Shown in pieces: positions 44,230 to 56,860 of a stretch of 64,000 bases of DNA. The DNA is from Isoetes taiwanensis (Eukaryota > Streptophyta > Lycopodiopsida > Isoetales > Isoetaceae): contig JAJEKV010000072.1 in assembly GCA_021234155.1 (NCBI GenBank), positions 1,747,968-1,811,967 on the forward strand, read 5' to 3'. The notes under the pieces were generated by a model. That model worked only from the letters and a program-made list of their open reading frames with translations, was not told the origin of the DNA and made no database searches. The position numbers were made by a program, and so were the translations under genes. Numbering within the stretch: the stretch's first letter is position 1; every line of letters begins with the position of its first letter.

Positions 44230-47200
44230 CGGTAGCGATTTAGTTGAGGCGGGGTATTTCGACTAAAAGCGTAGCCCCAGGGTTTTTCGAACCCGAGGTA
44301 AAGATTCTACGTTTCTTGGGATCAGTACTGTCACTTCTCGAATCAAATACATCCCGAGATGGAGTCCGACCTCGAACTGCTCAAGGTCATCCCTAATTAA
44401 AGCACTGCATCTCTCTTCCCCGAAACACTCCTGCGTCCCTCATAAATACGTACCGCGCGGTACCAAGGTATCCTTCACCCCAAGGTTTTAAGAATGCAAC
44501 AAAGGCGCTCATCACGATCAAAAGGGACTTCATACGATTTAGGAGTCTAGATATGGCGTGCTTGGGAATCAAGGAATTCGAGGAATGGGATAACATCACT
44601 TTCGTGAAGAAGAGCCGGAACTGCCGGACACATTTGCACCTATCTTCCACCGAACCGGAGTGGATGAACATTCACCGAACGCGAGAAGTTTTATTCATGC
44701 TCGGGCCAGTTTTGCCGAGTGGATTTTCAATCCACGAAACAAACTTCATCTTCTCTGTGAAAAATCGCGATTATTGGTTGGGCCGGAAAAGGAAGGATTC
44801 AACCCTAAGCGAAATAGCCAAACCGGCCATATTCCTAAATAAGAATGTCGCGATTGCATCTATATATTTGTTCGCAATTTCCGCTTTCTCGCGTAGTTGA
44901 GTTGACATCCCGGGAAATTTGCTCTTGATCTGCTTGAAGAATGCGCAAAGGATGCAAATCAAGGATTCGCGGAACGCCATCATTTTGATCCTACCTTCCC
45001 TGATCTCTCACAGTCCGCAGTCTTATTGCAGCCACGGTCTTAACCCATCTCTTGGGCGAGGCGCTTCAAAGCAATCTTCTAAATTCCATTGGCCATTTCA
45101 TCTGCGCGGCATTGAGCCGAGACGGACCGCGATTGTTCACGTCCAGTGGGATTTGCTCAAACCCATTCCCGAAGTGACCTATATTGTCACATTTGGAATA
45201 GCGATGTGCGGTGAATTGGGCGGCCTCCCGGGCTGGCAGCATCTGGCCGAGGAAAATGTTCCATGGAGGTGGCGAGGTGCATCTGCGAGGTAACAGGTGG
45301 GGGTCCGAGGATACACAAAGCAGCGGAAAGTATACGGCTTTGTGAGGGAAGGTCAAACGGGCACAAGAAGCAGAGGACATAAATGGGACTATGGCCCCAA
45401 AAGGATAAAATAGCCATGGAGATGCGACAAACCGAGGAGACACGGGTATAAAACTATAAGAAATTACGAGAGGAAAAGAGCAGTAACTGACGAAAACTGG
45501 TGGGACCTCTCACAGAGATCTGCGGGCTTTTGAAAGAAGAAGAAGGAAAAATACGGCCGCAGCCGGACCTTCTGCCTAAGCAATGAGGAGTTTTGCTAGC
45601 GGAAGGATCAGTTGCTAATTTCAACAAAGATAGCCATACATGGGATATATGTTGAGCAAGGGAGTTAGAACGGCGGCAGATACTCCCAGAGGAAACACAA
45701 CGAAGGGTTTCACACTAACATATGAACCGGGCTCGGGGAAGGATCCTCGGACCCAAGATTTAAGCAAGCGCTGATAGAAAGGAGCCGGGGCAGAGAATTT
45801 GAAACAACTCAAGCGATGTATTCAATTAGGAAGACTATAATCTGAGGCAATAAACCGTCTGCATAGCCACAGAAGCCCAGAAGGCTTCGAGAATATACGT
45901 CATACGAGGGGAAAGGAACTACTAACATAAGAACAAGCAGTGAGGCCTCAAGGAAGTAAGGGAAAAATCAGGTACGAGTCAGGGCCACTCTTTGAAAATT
46001 ATCTAGGTTTTGAAGCCACTAATTTCCGCACACCATGTCAGGCTGACTCCCCAACCAACCAACTCCCCAAACACCTCACCCCATAGCCAAATGCCTTCCA
46101 CGGGGATGAGCATGTGAGGATAAATATCTCATTTTCACAGGGCTTTCGACTGTTTTGTAAAGATGATGGAAATTGAGCATCGCTTTGCTTGTGTTGAACA
46201 TTTTTGTTGCGAGGCTTTTGGAGGAATATCTAGAGGAGAGCAAAATCAAAGAATCTCGATGGATGATAAGGATATTTACTGTCCACGGTAAGTAATCAAA
46301 TCCCGCCGGGATTTAGATATTACGGACCATAGGATACTTGTTTCCAGAGGTAAGAGAGTGGCGGCGCTCCAATACTCTCTAAGTCAGACCCACGGTAGAA
46401 GATGAGATAGGAATGGCAGGAAGATAGGAACCTGGCTGACATACCCAGGATTTGAGACCCGGCTTTAGTGACTATCAATAGGAAATCTAGAAACTTGAGA
46501 GAAGATCTATCAAAAAAGATCCAACTACAATGGAGCTGCTTCAGTAGAATTAGGACCAAATCCCTTGTTAAAAGGAAAGTGCGTAATGGCTTTGCTTACT
46601 TGTTCGCTTGAAATGAGAATGAGCTCTTTGAAGATGTCCCGGGGGAATCAAGGGCCCCATAAAGAGAAGGAGATTCATTGCTTTGGCGAAGGAAACTTCT
46701 ACAAAGCGGATATCCCATATGATTTAAAGGAACACATCACTTACTCCCAATTTGAAGCTTCAATTTAGGGATGGATACACAAAGGAGGCTGGATAGAAAC
46801 ATACTCACTGGCGGCGCGAGGAGTGAGGTCTAGCTATGTTCTACGGACACCACAATGTGATCTCATCTGACTGGCGGCCTTCGGCGGGATGGCCCCACGG
46901 CCTCTATTGATATGCGCTGGTCAATTAGCAGGGTAGCCAAAAATGTTTATGCTCCCCACGGGGAACCCGATTAGAGCTGAAATGCAGGAAGGAAATCGAA
47001 CAACGGATGGCTACTCAAGTAATACAATTTGGATCTTGGGTGAGTGACCTAAACAATACCACCCCGGTAGGACCTCAAATTAGGGAAATAAAATCAATAT
47101 ATCTAGAGTAGAGAGCAGAATGGGATGTCTTTGGAAGTACGAAACTGTACATTTAGCCGGCCCAATGCAAATACACTTCAGTCCAGCCAAAAGAGAGAGG

Positions 47201-48475
47201 GCTTGAGGAGAACCTATGCACTTTAGATAGGTTTTGCATGGTACAAACTAAAATGTTCCCGATGCACGGATAAGCTGCGCGTAGTCCGCAGAGGATGAAG
47301 GAAATATTGCAGCCGGACCATTTCCCTCAAATTTTTTGGATTTTCCAGACACTCATAGAACCGCCAAACCTACAGTGATTCCAGCTAGAAGCTTGGCGGG
47401 ATTTATATTAGTGTATGAAAAAGTTACATAGATTACATACAAAAAGAACCATAGTAGGGCAGAGGCCACCATGGAAAGGATGGCTAGGATGGCCGCAGAA
47501 ATCCTTTAAAGGGAAGAAACCAGTCAAAATAAGAACACGCCCATAATGGATTCGAGGATAAAGCCGGGAAATCAAATACAGTCCTGGAGTTGTGGTCACG
47601 ACGTGGTTTCAAGAATCCGCATGCGATTTGATTTCGAAAAATCCAGTTTTTATGAAAAGTGATGATAGCAAAGAGGCCTCCTGCAGTATGAATAAACATC
47701 AAATCATCCAGTTCATTTGGACGCAACACCATGAAGTCCGGAATTGCTGACGGGAATCCGGCGTCTTCATGGATCTTGAAGTTTAGCTAGGAAGTATGGC
47801 TTTATCTCGGATTGAACCTGGAATCCTCATCCTCAGTGAGGCGATTAAGAAAGTAATCACGGCTAGCAACTCTATCTTAAAGCTGAGAGAAACGTCGATG
47901 ATGCCAGTACTGATAAGGGGGCTGATAGCGGGGGATCACCTCCGAAACATACTTTCGCTGGCGATGCCTCTCCTGCCCAAAGGTTACATCAACCAAAATC
48001 ACATCATTAAAAGCGAGAGAAAAATTGGAAGAGCATAAAAGTTCAGGGAATCCCGTATCTATCATAATTTGAGCCTGTTTTTGCTCATGTGAGCCATAAA
48101 AAGAGCTGACTAGATGGACCTGAAAAGAGGCTTTGAGAGCTTGTTTAAGTCACAGGGGCCAACCTGTGATAGCTACCCCATTTTCTATGTTTCCCAAATA
48201 GCCCAACATGGCGAGGCACGAGATGGTTTGCAGGGGGATCTTTGGTTAAAGGTGGTAGGCGAGGCCTCATGAGAGGGAGTTTTAACGAAGAATCCGCTGC
48301 CAAAAGGGAGCACAAAAGCCAAGGAATGGGATGAAGACATGTGAGCTTCACGTTCCATTGATCCATGACCTAAAGCGGGGCATAAGTCACATAACTTGAT
48401 TGTAGGTGGGCCCTGCGAAACCATTTGTTTTAAAAGGCTTTTTGTTGACAACCCAACCATCACAGAAGAACCCAA
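44230..48475 (-). mobile_element. decayed LINE, minus strand (zinc knuckle to endonuclease)
   Basis: Composition changes at about 44.2 kb: less AT, and purine-rich on the plus strand. On the minus strand I read LCDLCPALGHGSMEREAH at about 48380 (a CX2CX4H knuckle with the last Cys lost, as in LINE ORF1). Then comes HTAGGLFAIITFHKNW near 47660, similar to the glycine-rich start of LINE endonucleases, and SARFLSSCHSYLIF with DLESIGAPPLSY near 46400, similar to the endonuclease end. Order is correct for one element, spacing is loose, and stops are everywhere. Zinc-knuckle-like RYSKCDNIGHFGNG near 45200 may belong to another copy. Confidence 0.4.
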
Positions 48476-49852
48476 TTTTAATGCTTTTGAAACTTCGATA
48501 CACCTTATAATGAGGTATTAGGCTAAGAATCTGTTGGCGATCCCATGCTCCTCGAACTTTAAGTTGAGATTTACATTAAAAGCAAAAATACTTAGATCTT
48601 GGAGACTTTCATACATGCACGCCCATCCACACGCGACAGGATTTTGGGCATGATTGTATATCCTTTGGTTTTAAGCCCAGGTTTCTAGTGAGGGCCACAT
48701 AAGATATTTTATTTGTGCGGTGTCGGCCCGGAATTCGAGATATAATAATGCAGTGCCCATCATCATTAATTCTCATAGCCCCAATGGTGTGGGGAGACAC
48801 GCATGACACCATTCTTTATCAAGAGGATGTTTTGAGCGACACGCTTCCTCGCTAGCGGCTAAATCGATGCGAGAAAAAGCCAAAAAGTATCATTAGTTGG
48901 GCGAGATTAAGGAGCTCTGGAAACCGCAGGATGCGTTCAGCCGAGAGAAGATTCTTCTCAAAATTTTTACCCCGAAATTACACCCGGGGGAGTGAGGCAT
49001 TTGAATGGAGGTGTAGGAGGAGGGCTACACGAGGGGAAGTTTCCCTCCAGCCAATGGCCCCATAAGTTTCATAGGTGAGGGAGCATTAGACATCAAAGAC
49101 CTCCAGACCAACTGCTGACCAAAGCAGGCTTGGACAAAGCAGAGATCCGCTGGCCAAGCGCACTGCTTCTTGGGCAAGAATCAAGGTATCCCATGATACC
49201 ATTACGGCACCTTGCAGGTATAAATCCCTCATGCGTGCCTCGATTTCCTATAGGAGGCTTTTGTGGCGTAAATGATGGCGAGAGGAGAAGAAAATGTGGG
49301 TGCTTACTTGATCCCTGCTTGTTGATAATCTCAGGCTACTTGCAATTGGCCAAGGTTGGGGGTGCATTTTGTATTTTTCTTCATCCTATTAACAGTAGGT
49401 TACATAAACACAGCTCAGTTATATTAATAGCAGGAGGAGGCCAAGCAATTTTGAGTATGTTTTGTGGCACATACAACCTTTATACCATGAATCATCTCTT
49501 CTTGAATTTGTAGGACAATAGTACTTTTATCCTTGTTCAATTTAACCCCGGAGAGCTCAGCTTTAAAACAAGTTTATACGTAGGGGTGGAAATTTGTATC
49601 CATCATTTTGAAGGAAGGCAAAAGTATCATCACGCATCTTTGCATTAGTGAGAATACTTTAAATTCTTAGGCAAGCAGAAGGCTTTGGATTTCTTTGGCG
49701 ACTAGAAGGGATGTGGCGCATACCATTTACGCAGCTATTAGGAAAAGTGGGGGGCAAAGGACGAAATACTGTCACGACCCCCTCTCTTGCACTCAAAAAT
49801 TTGGATGGGGTACCATTTACGGGGCCAATGAAACGGCCGGCCAACATTTAAG

Positions 49853-50400
49853 CTATGAATTACTAGCGTCACTTTTTGAGAGAAAATCCATCACGGGCCA
49901 TTGCTCTGTATAAAATTTCCGATTGAATGGTGTAAAACATGCTCGTTTAAAATCCAATTTAACAGCATTTGACCTACGTTTGGAAGTAAGGTTCCAATCA
50001 CGGACCCTCGTGAGCACCAATAAAATTATCCAAAAATGCTTCTTCGAGGGGAGGCAGTTAGGCTGATTTGGTGATATACCCGCAAGGTCTTTAGAACCTA
50101 TTTGCAAAATTTTTGCCAAATTTTATAAGTAGCATTGAAGGCGGGGGTAGTCTCAATCGAGAGAGAGGCGAGGGGGCATCTACCTTGGGAATTAAAGCAT
50201 TAATCCGGCGGTAAGCGGGGATGAAGTTTTGGGGCCGGACCGGGGCACCACTGGATAAAGGTAGTGGCAGTAAACACCCCAGAATGTCCCGAAAGGCGGC
50301 AGAGGTCGGGAGGGATGCCATCTGGGCGAGAGCTCTTGCCGCCATTCCTTTGAACCTTCTCTATATCACCGCCGATGGGGCACATAAGGAGTTGTGTGTC
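49853..50400 (-). mobile_element. decayed LINE reverse transcriptase, minus strand
   Basis: Across shifting minus-strand frames the RT entry region is readable in order: IGGDIEKVQRNGGKSSRPDG (~50376-50317), then INALIPKVDAPSPLSRLR, LIKFGKNFANRFKDLAGISP, NQPNCLPSKK and RRSNAVKLDFKRA (~49930). These match the conserved fingers/palm blocks of plant L1-type RT (GPDGIP, ITLIPK, YKI..K.LANRL, SPNQ, KLDFEKAYD). Heavily mutated. Confidence 0.65.
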
Positions 50401-53400
50401 ATCAAAGCTTAATCGAAATTTGGTCAAGTTTATAAAGAAGAAACTCTGGAAACTATTTAGAGTCCACTCCTCCTCGACAAACAATTTGCATATTTTCATG
50501 AGAAATTCGTAGGAATTTTCTTGCCACGAGATGATTGGTCCTCTTAAAATAGACCGCAATTCCATTATTCATAATCCTACTTCCAGCTTTGTTGTTTTGA
50601 AGAATAATTTGGAGTACGCACCTATCCACTGCAATTAATGGTGATACATTTACTTTTAATTATCCGGACCAGAGCCTCAGGAACTCTTCAATATTCTTAA
50701 CCTTCCATTCAAGAGACTTCCTACTCTGTAATAGGCATTGTGTGGATCTCCAAAGATTCTTTGTGGAGCACCAGCTAAATACACTTGAAATAAATCTCCC
50801 TTTTTTCTTTTAATTTGTCATTCAGTTTTTTACCCCGGACTTTAAGCCAATCTTTGGTTGTCTCATTCTCATGACAAACCCTTTCATGGATCACTTTCGA
50901 GTGCGGTGGTTCTGATACTTTTATAGAAATCACGAAAGTCTGGCGGAACCTATTATTATTAAGCGGACTAGTAAACCGGCTTAAGGAGAATTAGCCCCTC
51001 CCACAGAGTTTCCATACTCCAAATGGCGAGGAAAATAGTGCGAAATTAAATTCTTGTGATCACAGCACATTGATCATCACGAGGGCTAAGAGCAATCACA
51101 ATTGTAGAATGCAGCCGAAGGCGAAAACCATCATTCCACTGCCCTTTTGTTGCTCCATGAATACACACATTTACAGGAATGGTGCTTGATAAACAAAATA
51201 AGAAGGATATCGGCTATCCCATTGAACCCTTTCATTCCTTGTATATTCAACTTTTTCCCAAGTTTAAGTCCCCTTTGGGGGTATTGTTGGGGAATCTCCA
51301 CTTTCGAATCCAGTCGGCCTTTGCAGAATTCAACCAATGCCATCTCCTCCATTGTTTTCCCTCTCACACGGATGGGTAGAAACGCCACATTAATGACCCC
51401 AACTACTTCCTCATTAATTTTTTAGGAAAACCACGCCATCACGCCCACTTTGGGGCTTTGGTAAAGAACAACGGATGGGAGAGAATTAAATTATGCAAAT
51501 CCACTCCCCTTTGTCCATACGCGAGGGGGACCAAATGGGAAGCGCCGTGGTATTTTCCATCTCAGGTTGGGAAGGCTTCAAAGCTTGGCACATTCTGAGC
51601 TGGGATGATGTGAGCCCTCATCTCCTTCATAGCTGCCAATTTTTAAAACCTACGCTTCAAAAGGGACCTTTATTCCCCTAAGATTCAGTCACTATCCTCA
51701 TGGTTTTAGTTAATAATAGGCCCATCTTGGATTTGGGAGTAGACCTTTCTGCTGGTTTTCTTAGTTGTTTGTGGTGTGAAGAAAGTCTCCGACCTCTTGA
51801 CCATACTCAGGATATCTTTGCTAAGAACACATAAGCCAGAACTTGCCACTGTGGAGGTTGTCCGGTTCCAGAGTTCCTAAGAAAGCAAGAGGAGGGCAAA
51901 AACATATCCACCTCTCCTCCCAAGGCTCCCAATTTAGGGGAGGGGGCAATTTGCTCCTCACTGCTCCGAGAAAATTTAAGTCACTACTAATGAACCAGTA
52001 GGGAGAATATCCACAATTCGGTTGCTTCGGGAGAATCCACGGATCACCAATCTGCAGTTCGGATTCCCTTCAGCAAGTCAACACCTTCTTTGGCACACTT
52101 TCGGTGCCTCCACTGAATCTTTGATCACCATCCTTTATGGGAGGCTGAGTGGTCCTCATTTTGAACATTTCATAAAAGATTCTTATTGAGGGGGTGAAAT
52201 TTTGAAGGAGGTTAAGCCTACATTCAAGAATTTGGCTCAGTGTGAACTCACGAAATCATTTATTGGAGGAACCATAGGTTCTTCAATGAAGTAGGACAAC
52301 AACTATGTTCATGGTAGGGGTTACCACCTGAAAGCATTAGGGTCGAGGATCTCTTTCCCCTTAGCATTATAAAAAGGACCCAGCCAGCGTATTAGCATCA
52401 ACTGAACCTAACTTTTCCCCTCCACTCAGTCTTAAGTATCTTTTTGATTTTCTTCTTACAAAAGCCCCGTATACCTCAATTTTTTTTTGCTTTTCTTTTT
52501 GCACTCCCATTGATATTTTTTTAACTTTTTGGAATGATGCGTGCTTGGTTTTCCACTCACGGGGTAGTCAGTTTCTCTCCTCTTTTTTTGGCATTTGTTT
52601 GGATTCTTTTTCTTTTGAGGTCCCATGCATGCCCACCACCATGAGAGGCCGGATGCCACGGATGCCACTGGGGTTTGTGGAAGACCATTTCAAGCCCGGT
52701 TTCAAAGTCACGGAATTTAGTAGTGATATAGCCAAGATATACAGAGGTGTTCAAAAGATGATTTGGGCCCCAAACTGCGGGGCCCTGCTCGAGGGGAAGA
52801 CCCTCTGGCCTGTATAGTTTCGGTGTCTTTGAAAAGAGGCGGTAGGGTTGCTCATTTCGATTACATTGGATTTATTTCTTGAGGGAATATGCTTGGATGG
52901 AAAAGCTCACTCTCTCAGTTTTACGGGGCGAAGCGAGGTGCCATTTACGGAAGAAAACTTTGGGTGGTACAGCCTTAGTAATGGTCCTTTTTACTTGATG
53001 AAAGTAGTTTGTTGCGAGGATTTTCACATTCCACTATAAAAAAGGAAATTGGTCGATAAATATTCACGACCGAGATATCTTTTATCCTTCTCAAGCTATT
53101 TTTAGGGAATTTATGCTTAGCACTCCTCGTGGCGCTGTGACGATAGAGACCCAAAACTTGAAGAAGATATTTTAGTTTAATCTCAGCGGTAGGGTTTTGA
53201 GCTTACTTACAAAATTTAGGACGTCTTGTTGTTCGCCGGCTCGCTGACGCTTCCTGGACTTCATTGCATAATCCAAGATAAGAGCGATCACTCCACATTT
53301 ACTGTGCAAGGAGGTCCCTCCCAGGCTTCAGTGTTCACCATATGCGTGACCAAGTAAGGAAATGGCAAAGAAAGTGACCGCAGTTAATGATTCATAGCCA

Positions 53401-54889
53401 TCCTCTCGAGCTCGTCAGCGCCTCGGCAAAATTTTATTGATTGCTCCTTTCCTTTTTAAAAGCTTTCAACTTCGCATGTGATCGAGAAAATGCCTTTTCA
53501 ATCTCAAAACGAGTCTATCCCGGGTACCCATAGCACAGGGCGCATACTTACCCCTTGTCTTTATCCCCCACTTCTTGTCCGGCCCATCTTATCCACGCAC
53601 CCCACATTTCCCAAAAAGCATCCATCTGCCAACTTCCACAGACCAGGAGGTGAGGCTTTCATTCCCTTCGAGGCCAGGCCCCACACCCCCCATTTTGCAC
53701 TTGTCAATCACTTACCACCTTGCAAATCCAAGCACACAAACTAAGCGAAAACTCAGTAGAAGACCACTTTACTACAATCACTCCCTTCCCTGCCCAGAGC
53801 AAAAGTTAGAACACACTTGCGGCTGCGGCGTTTCTATCTCCTACAAATTCCCCAACAGGTCTCTATAACTTTGAACTACAAGATCTTCTTCTTCCTATTG
53901 GGCTAAAAGGAGTGATGGCGGTACAAATCCTGGGGAAGATTTGGTGGAAAGTAGGACTCCTCCCACAATCTTTGCATCATCCCTACTAACATCCACATGA
54001 GAACTTCCTCCCACTTCTTCAAGGCCGGTGTCTGCTTGTATTTTAGGGTTCGAGGGTTAAACCACCTCCAGCCATCTCCGGTAGCTCCGTGGCTCAGCCC
54101 TTTCAAAACCCCCCTTCAAATTCCAAGCTGCTTCCTCTAAAATTAACTCCGGTTTACCTCCCGAGTTGAGAAGTTTTTTTATACTTGCGGCATCTTGTGA
54201 AGTGTAATCCTATGAGAAGGGAATTTACAGCAATAAACTTAAGCACATGCAAAAGCCCAGATCCAGGAGTGGGGAAGGCTAGGCAGAGAAAGTGTATTGA
54301 AGAGAAGCACCAACCTCCTAAAAGGAAATGAGAAATCCCAGGGCAAAACTTTGAGATCATACTCCTTTATGTGCTAACACACTGCATGAGAAAAATCCAG
54401 TGGAAAATAGTATCAAAACCATTGAAAAAGCAAAGGTATGGCCTTAAGACCAAAATACATCAATACAATAAAAATGGATCTAGAAGCGGTTCCAAATATT
54501 TTTGAGTGGCTAAAAACAAGAATAATTAATAGTACTTCAGCCACCGATTACGGAAAAAGAAAATGGTGAGAAAATAAGAAAGGCGAGAGAATAAATTAAA
54601 ACTGAGTTTTTGGAACATCTGAAAATATGTTCAAAAGGACACTTTCGACACGGTGCTTTCGAAGAGAATATGAAGCGAGTTCTTCAGCTAATTCGAGAGA
54701 ACCACTCTTTATGGAGGAAGATTTGGATGGCTACCACGATGAAAAGAGGAGTCTTTTGCAAGTATTGAAAGACTTATGGAAGGGAAAAGCCGAGGCAGAT
54801 GAAAGCACTCCCCACAATTCTTTTTGAAGCACTAAGGTGATCATGAAGAAGGACTTCATGGGAGTTCATTAAAGGAGCTTAGGATGCTG
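50401..54889. other. decayed repeat sequence, no gene assigned
   Basis: Same composition as the neighbouring LINE remnants, with scattered open frames on both strands and no family motif I can follow. It probably contains the 5' parts of the two LINEs that diverge from here. Confidence 0.35.
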
Positions 54890-56860
54890 ACCTCTCTTTT
54901 ACCATAAATTTCAATTCGATCTTATACACCTTAATCCCAAAAGTTAAGAAACAGCCAAAATAAATGGCCGGAGACCAATATCTTTGACAAATACTACCTA
55001 CAAAATCATTACCAAAGTGTTAGCTGCGGGGATTCTCATGCACCTCCCTGGTGGGTGTGGTACCCGGTCAGGGTTTTCTATCACGGTAGATTTATTCACC
55101 AGGCATCATTACATTCTTTGCCCGGTGGAAACAGTCCTTTGGAATAGGCTTGTCAGGGAGCAAGAATTGCCATGCTGCTCAAATTAGACTTTAGAAGAGC
55201 CTATGATACTATATTTTGGCCGCTGTAAAAGCAATGTCCATATAGGAATCCATCACACTCTTATAAGGGCAAAATCTGTGGCTCTTGCTTGATCTTGCCT
55301 CACCAGTACAGTTTATAAATGGTTCCCTAGCAATTTTTCCACTATCCAGAAAAGAGAATTGAGACAAGGATACCCTTTGGCTCCATACATTGACACCTGC
55401 ATTGTAGCGAGAAATATACTAAGGTAGTCAAGATGCAAATGCAAGGGTTGATTCAAAAGGAATTCAAATGCGAGAGTCGGACAAACTGACTTACTATAAT
55501 GCAATATCGCGATGACACTTTTATTCTCCTAAAGGCCAATCAAGAATAAGCTTCACGAAATGCTCTCTGGATAGTATACAATTTTTTGCCTATGTCTCCG
55601 AGAGTCCACTATCTGAACAAATCACGGTATTTTGTGGGAGTGCCCACGCCGGATAATATAGACAACTAAGGGATCAAAGGTCAATCCACGCCAATCAAGC
55701 CATCACTCTTTGGCAGGTCTCCCTCCCTAGCTATCAATCACATAAAAAAAAGAGGTCACGGGAGCCACTAGTAAAATCGATGGGAAAAGAGCCTATCTCT
55801 CTCACTATCGCTGCTTTGGCGAGTTACGATTGCAATGTAGTACGCGTGGCACCATATCTACTTCTCCTCTTGCCCTCATTGCAAACAAAAGAAACCTACA
55901 ATGACGCCGAAAAATGTCTAAGAAAGTACATTTGGAAGGGTATGCACTTTGTTAGATAGGGGAAGAAATCACATAGTAAAAGGAAGGAGGGGCCGGGCCT
56001 CAAAATTCTCCAAAAGCAGTGGCCTTAGGGGCCAAGTATGTATAGAGCTTAATAAATGCATTTGGAATTCCCGGCCATGGAGTTTATCAGATATTGGCTG
56101 CGGTCATAGCCAGAGACCCTTTGGGGATGAAAAATATACTCACACCACATCCACGATTCTATTCTTATCAAATTTGAGTGTAGCACTTACTTCCCCCACT
56201 CATGAGAAAATTTTGAAGCTTGGAACTTAGTAAGCTGAAGGTTGAGCCACAGGAGATCCAGCTTTGACGATTACTATTTTACCCTTTTTGGTACTATTTT
56301 TGCTAGAAGGGAATGAAGTTTGGGCTCTCAAACACCCCCAAATATGGAAGAAATGGAAAAGAAGGCTGGGATAATTCAACCCGGCATCGTAGGATGGGGA
56401 TAAGTGGCATAGCGGGAATATATAAAGCGAGGCAATTAATGGCAGAAAATAGACAAAATGATCGCTGACACCATTATGAATGTTGCTAGCGATCCAAAGT
56501 GGATACACGGCCCCAAAAGGTATCCCGAGGCCCGGCATAATGAACTTCCGTCGATATAAAGTAGCTTTGGGGTACAAGTCGCGGCCCAAACAAATCGCTT
56601 CATTGAGGCTACCAAATGGCATGTACCAAGGCAAGCACCTCGCGAACATATTGAGAAATAGTGGAAATCCTATTCTCAACCTAAAATGCAAGTGTTTGCT
56701 CGGGAGAACTGTGCAATACTTTTGCCTCAAAGCTGTAATATGTTTGAAAGATCGCGAGATACAACGGGGACAACCCCAAATGTAAGCTCTGGCGACGGTC
56801 ACGAAACCATAAATCATATGTTTGGCCGCCCAAAATCAGGGGAATTTTGGGTGGCCGTAC
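54890..56860 (+). mobile_element. decayed LINE, RT to C-terminal zinc region, plus strand
   Basis: In order: LIPKVKKQPK (~54930), SLTNTTYKIITKVLAAG (~54980), LLKLDFRRAYDTIFWPL (~55175), KRELRQGYPLAPYI (~55345), YRDDTFILLKANQE (~55505, the YADD box with A to R), GKRAYLSLTIAALASY (~55790), KYIWKGMHF (55924), GPGLKILQKQWPLGAKYV (~56000), and HETINHMFGRPKSGEFW (~56800), the zf-RVT-like end. This is the full RT and C-terminal order of a plant L1-type LINE, with many stops and frameshifts. Confidence 0.75.

Noticed and set aside
56227-56817. 196-codon minus-strand open frame
   Set aside because: It is antisense to the plus-strand LINE 3' part; no motif is seen in it.
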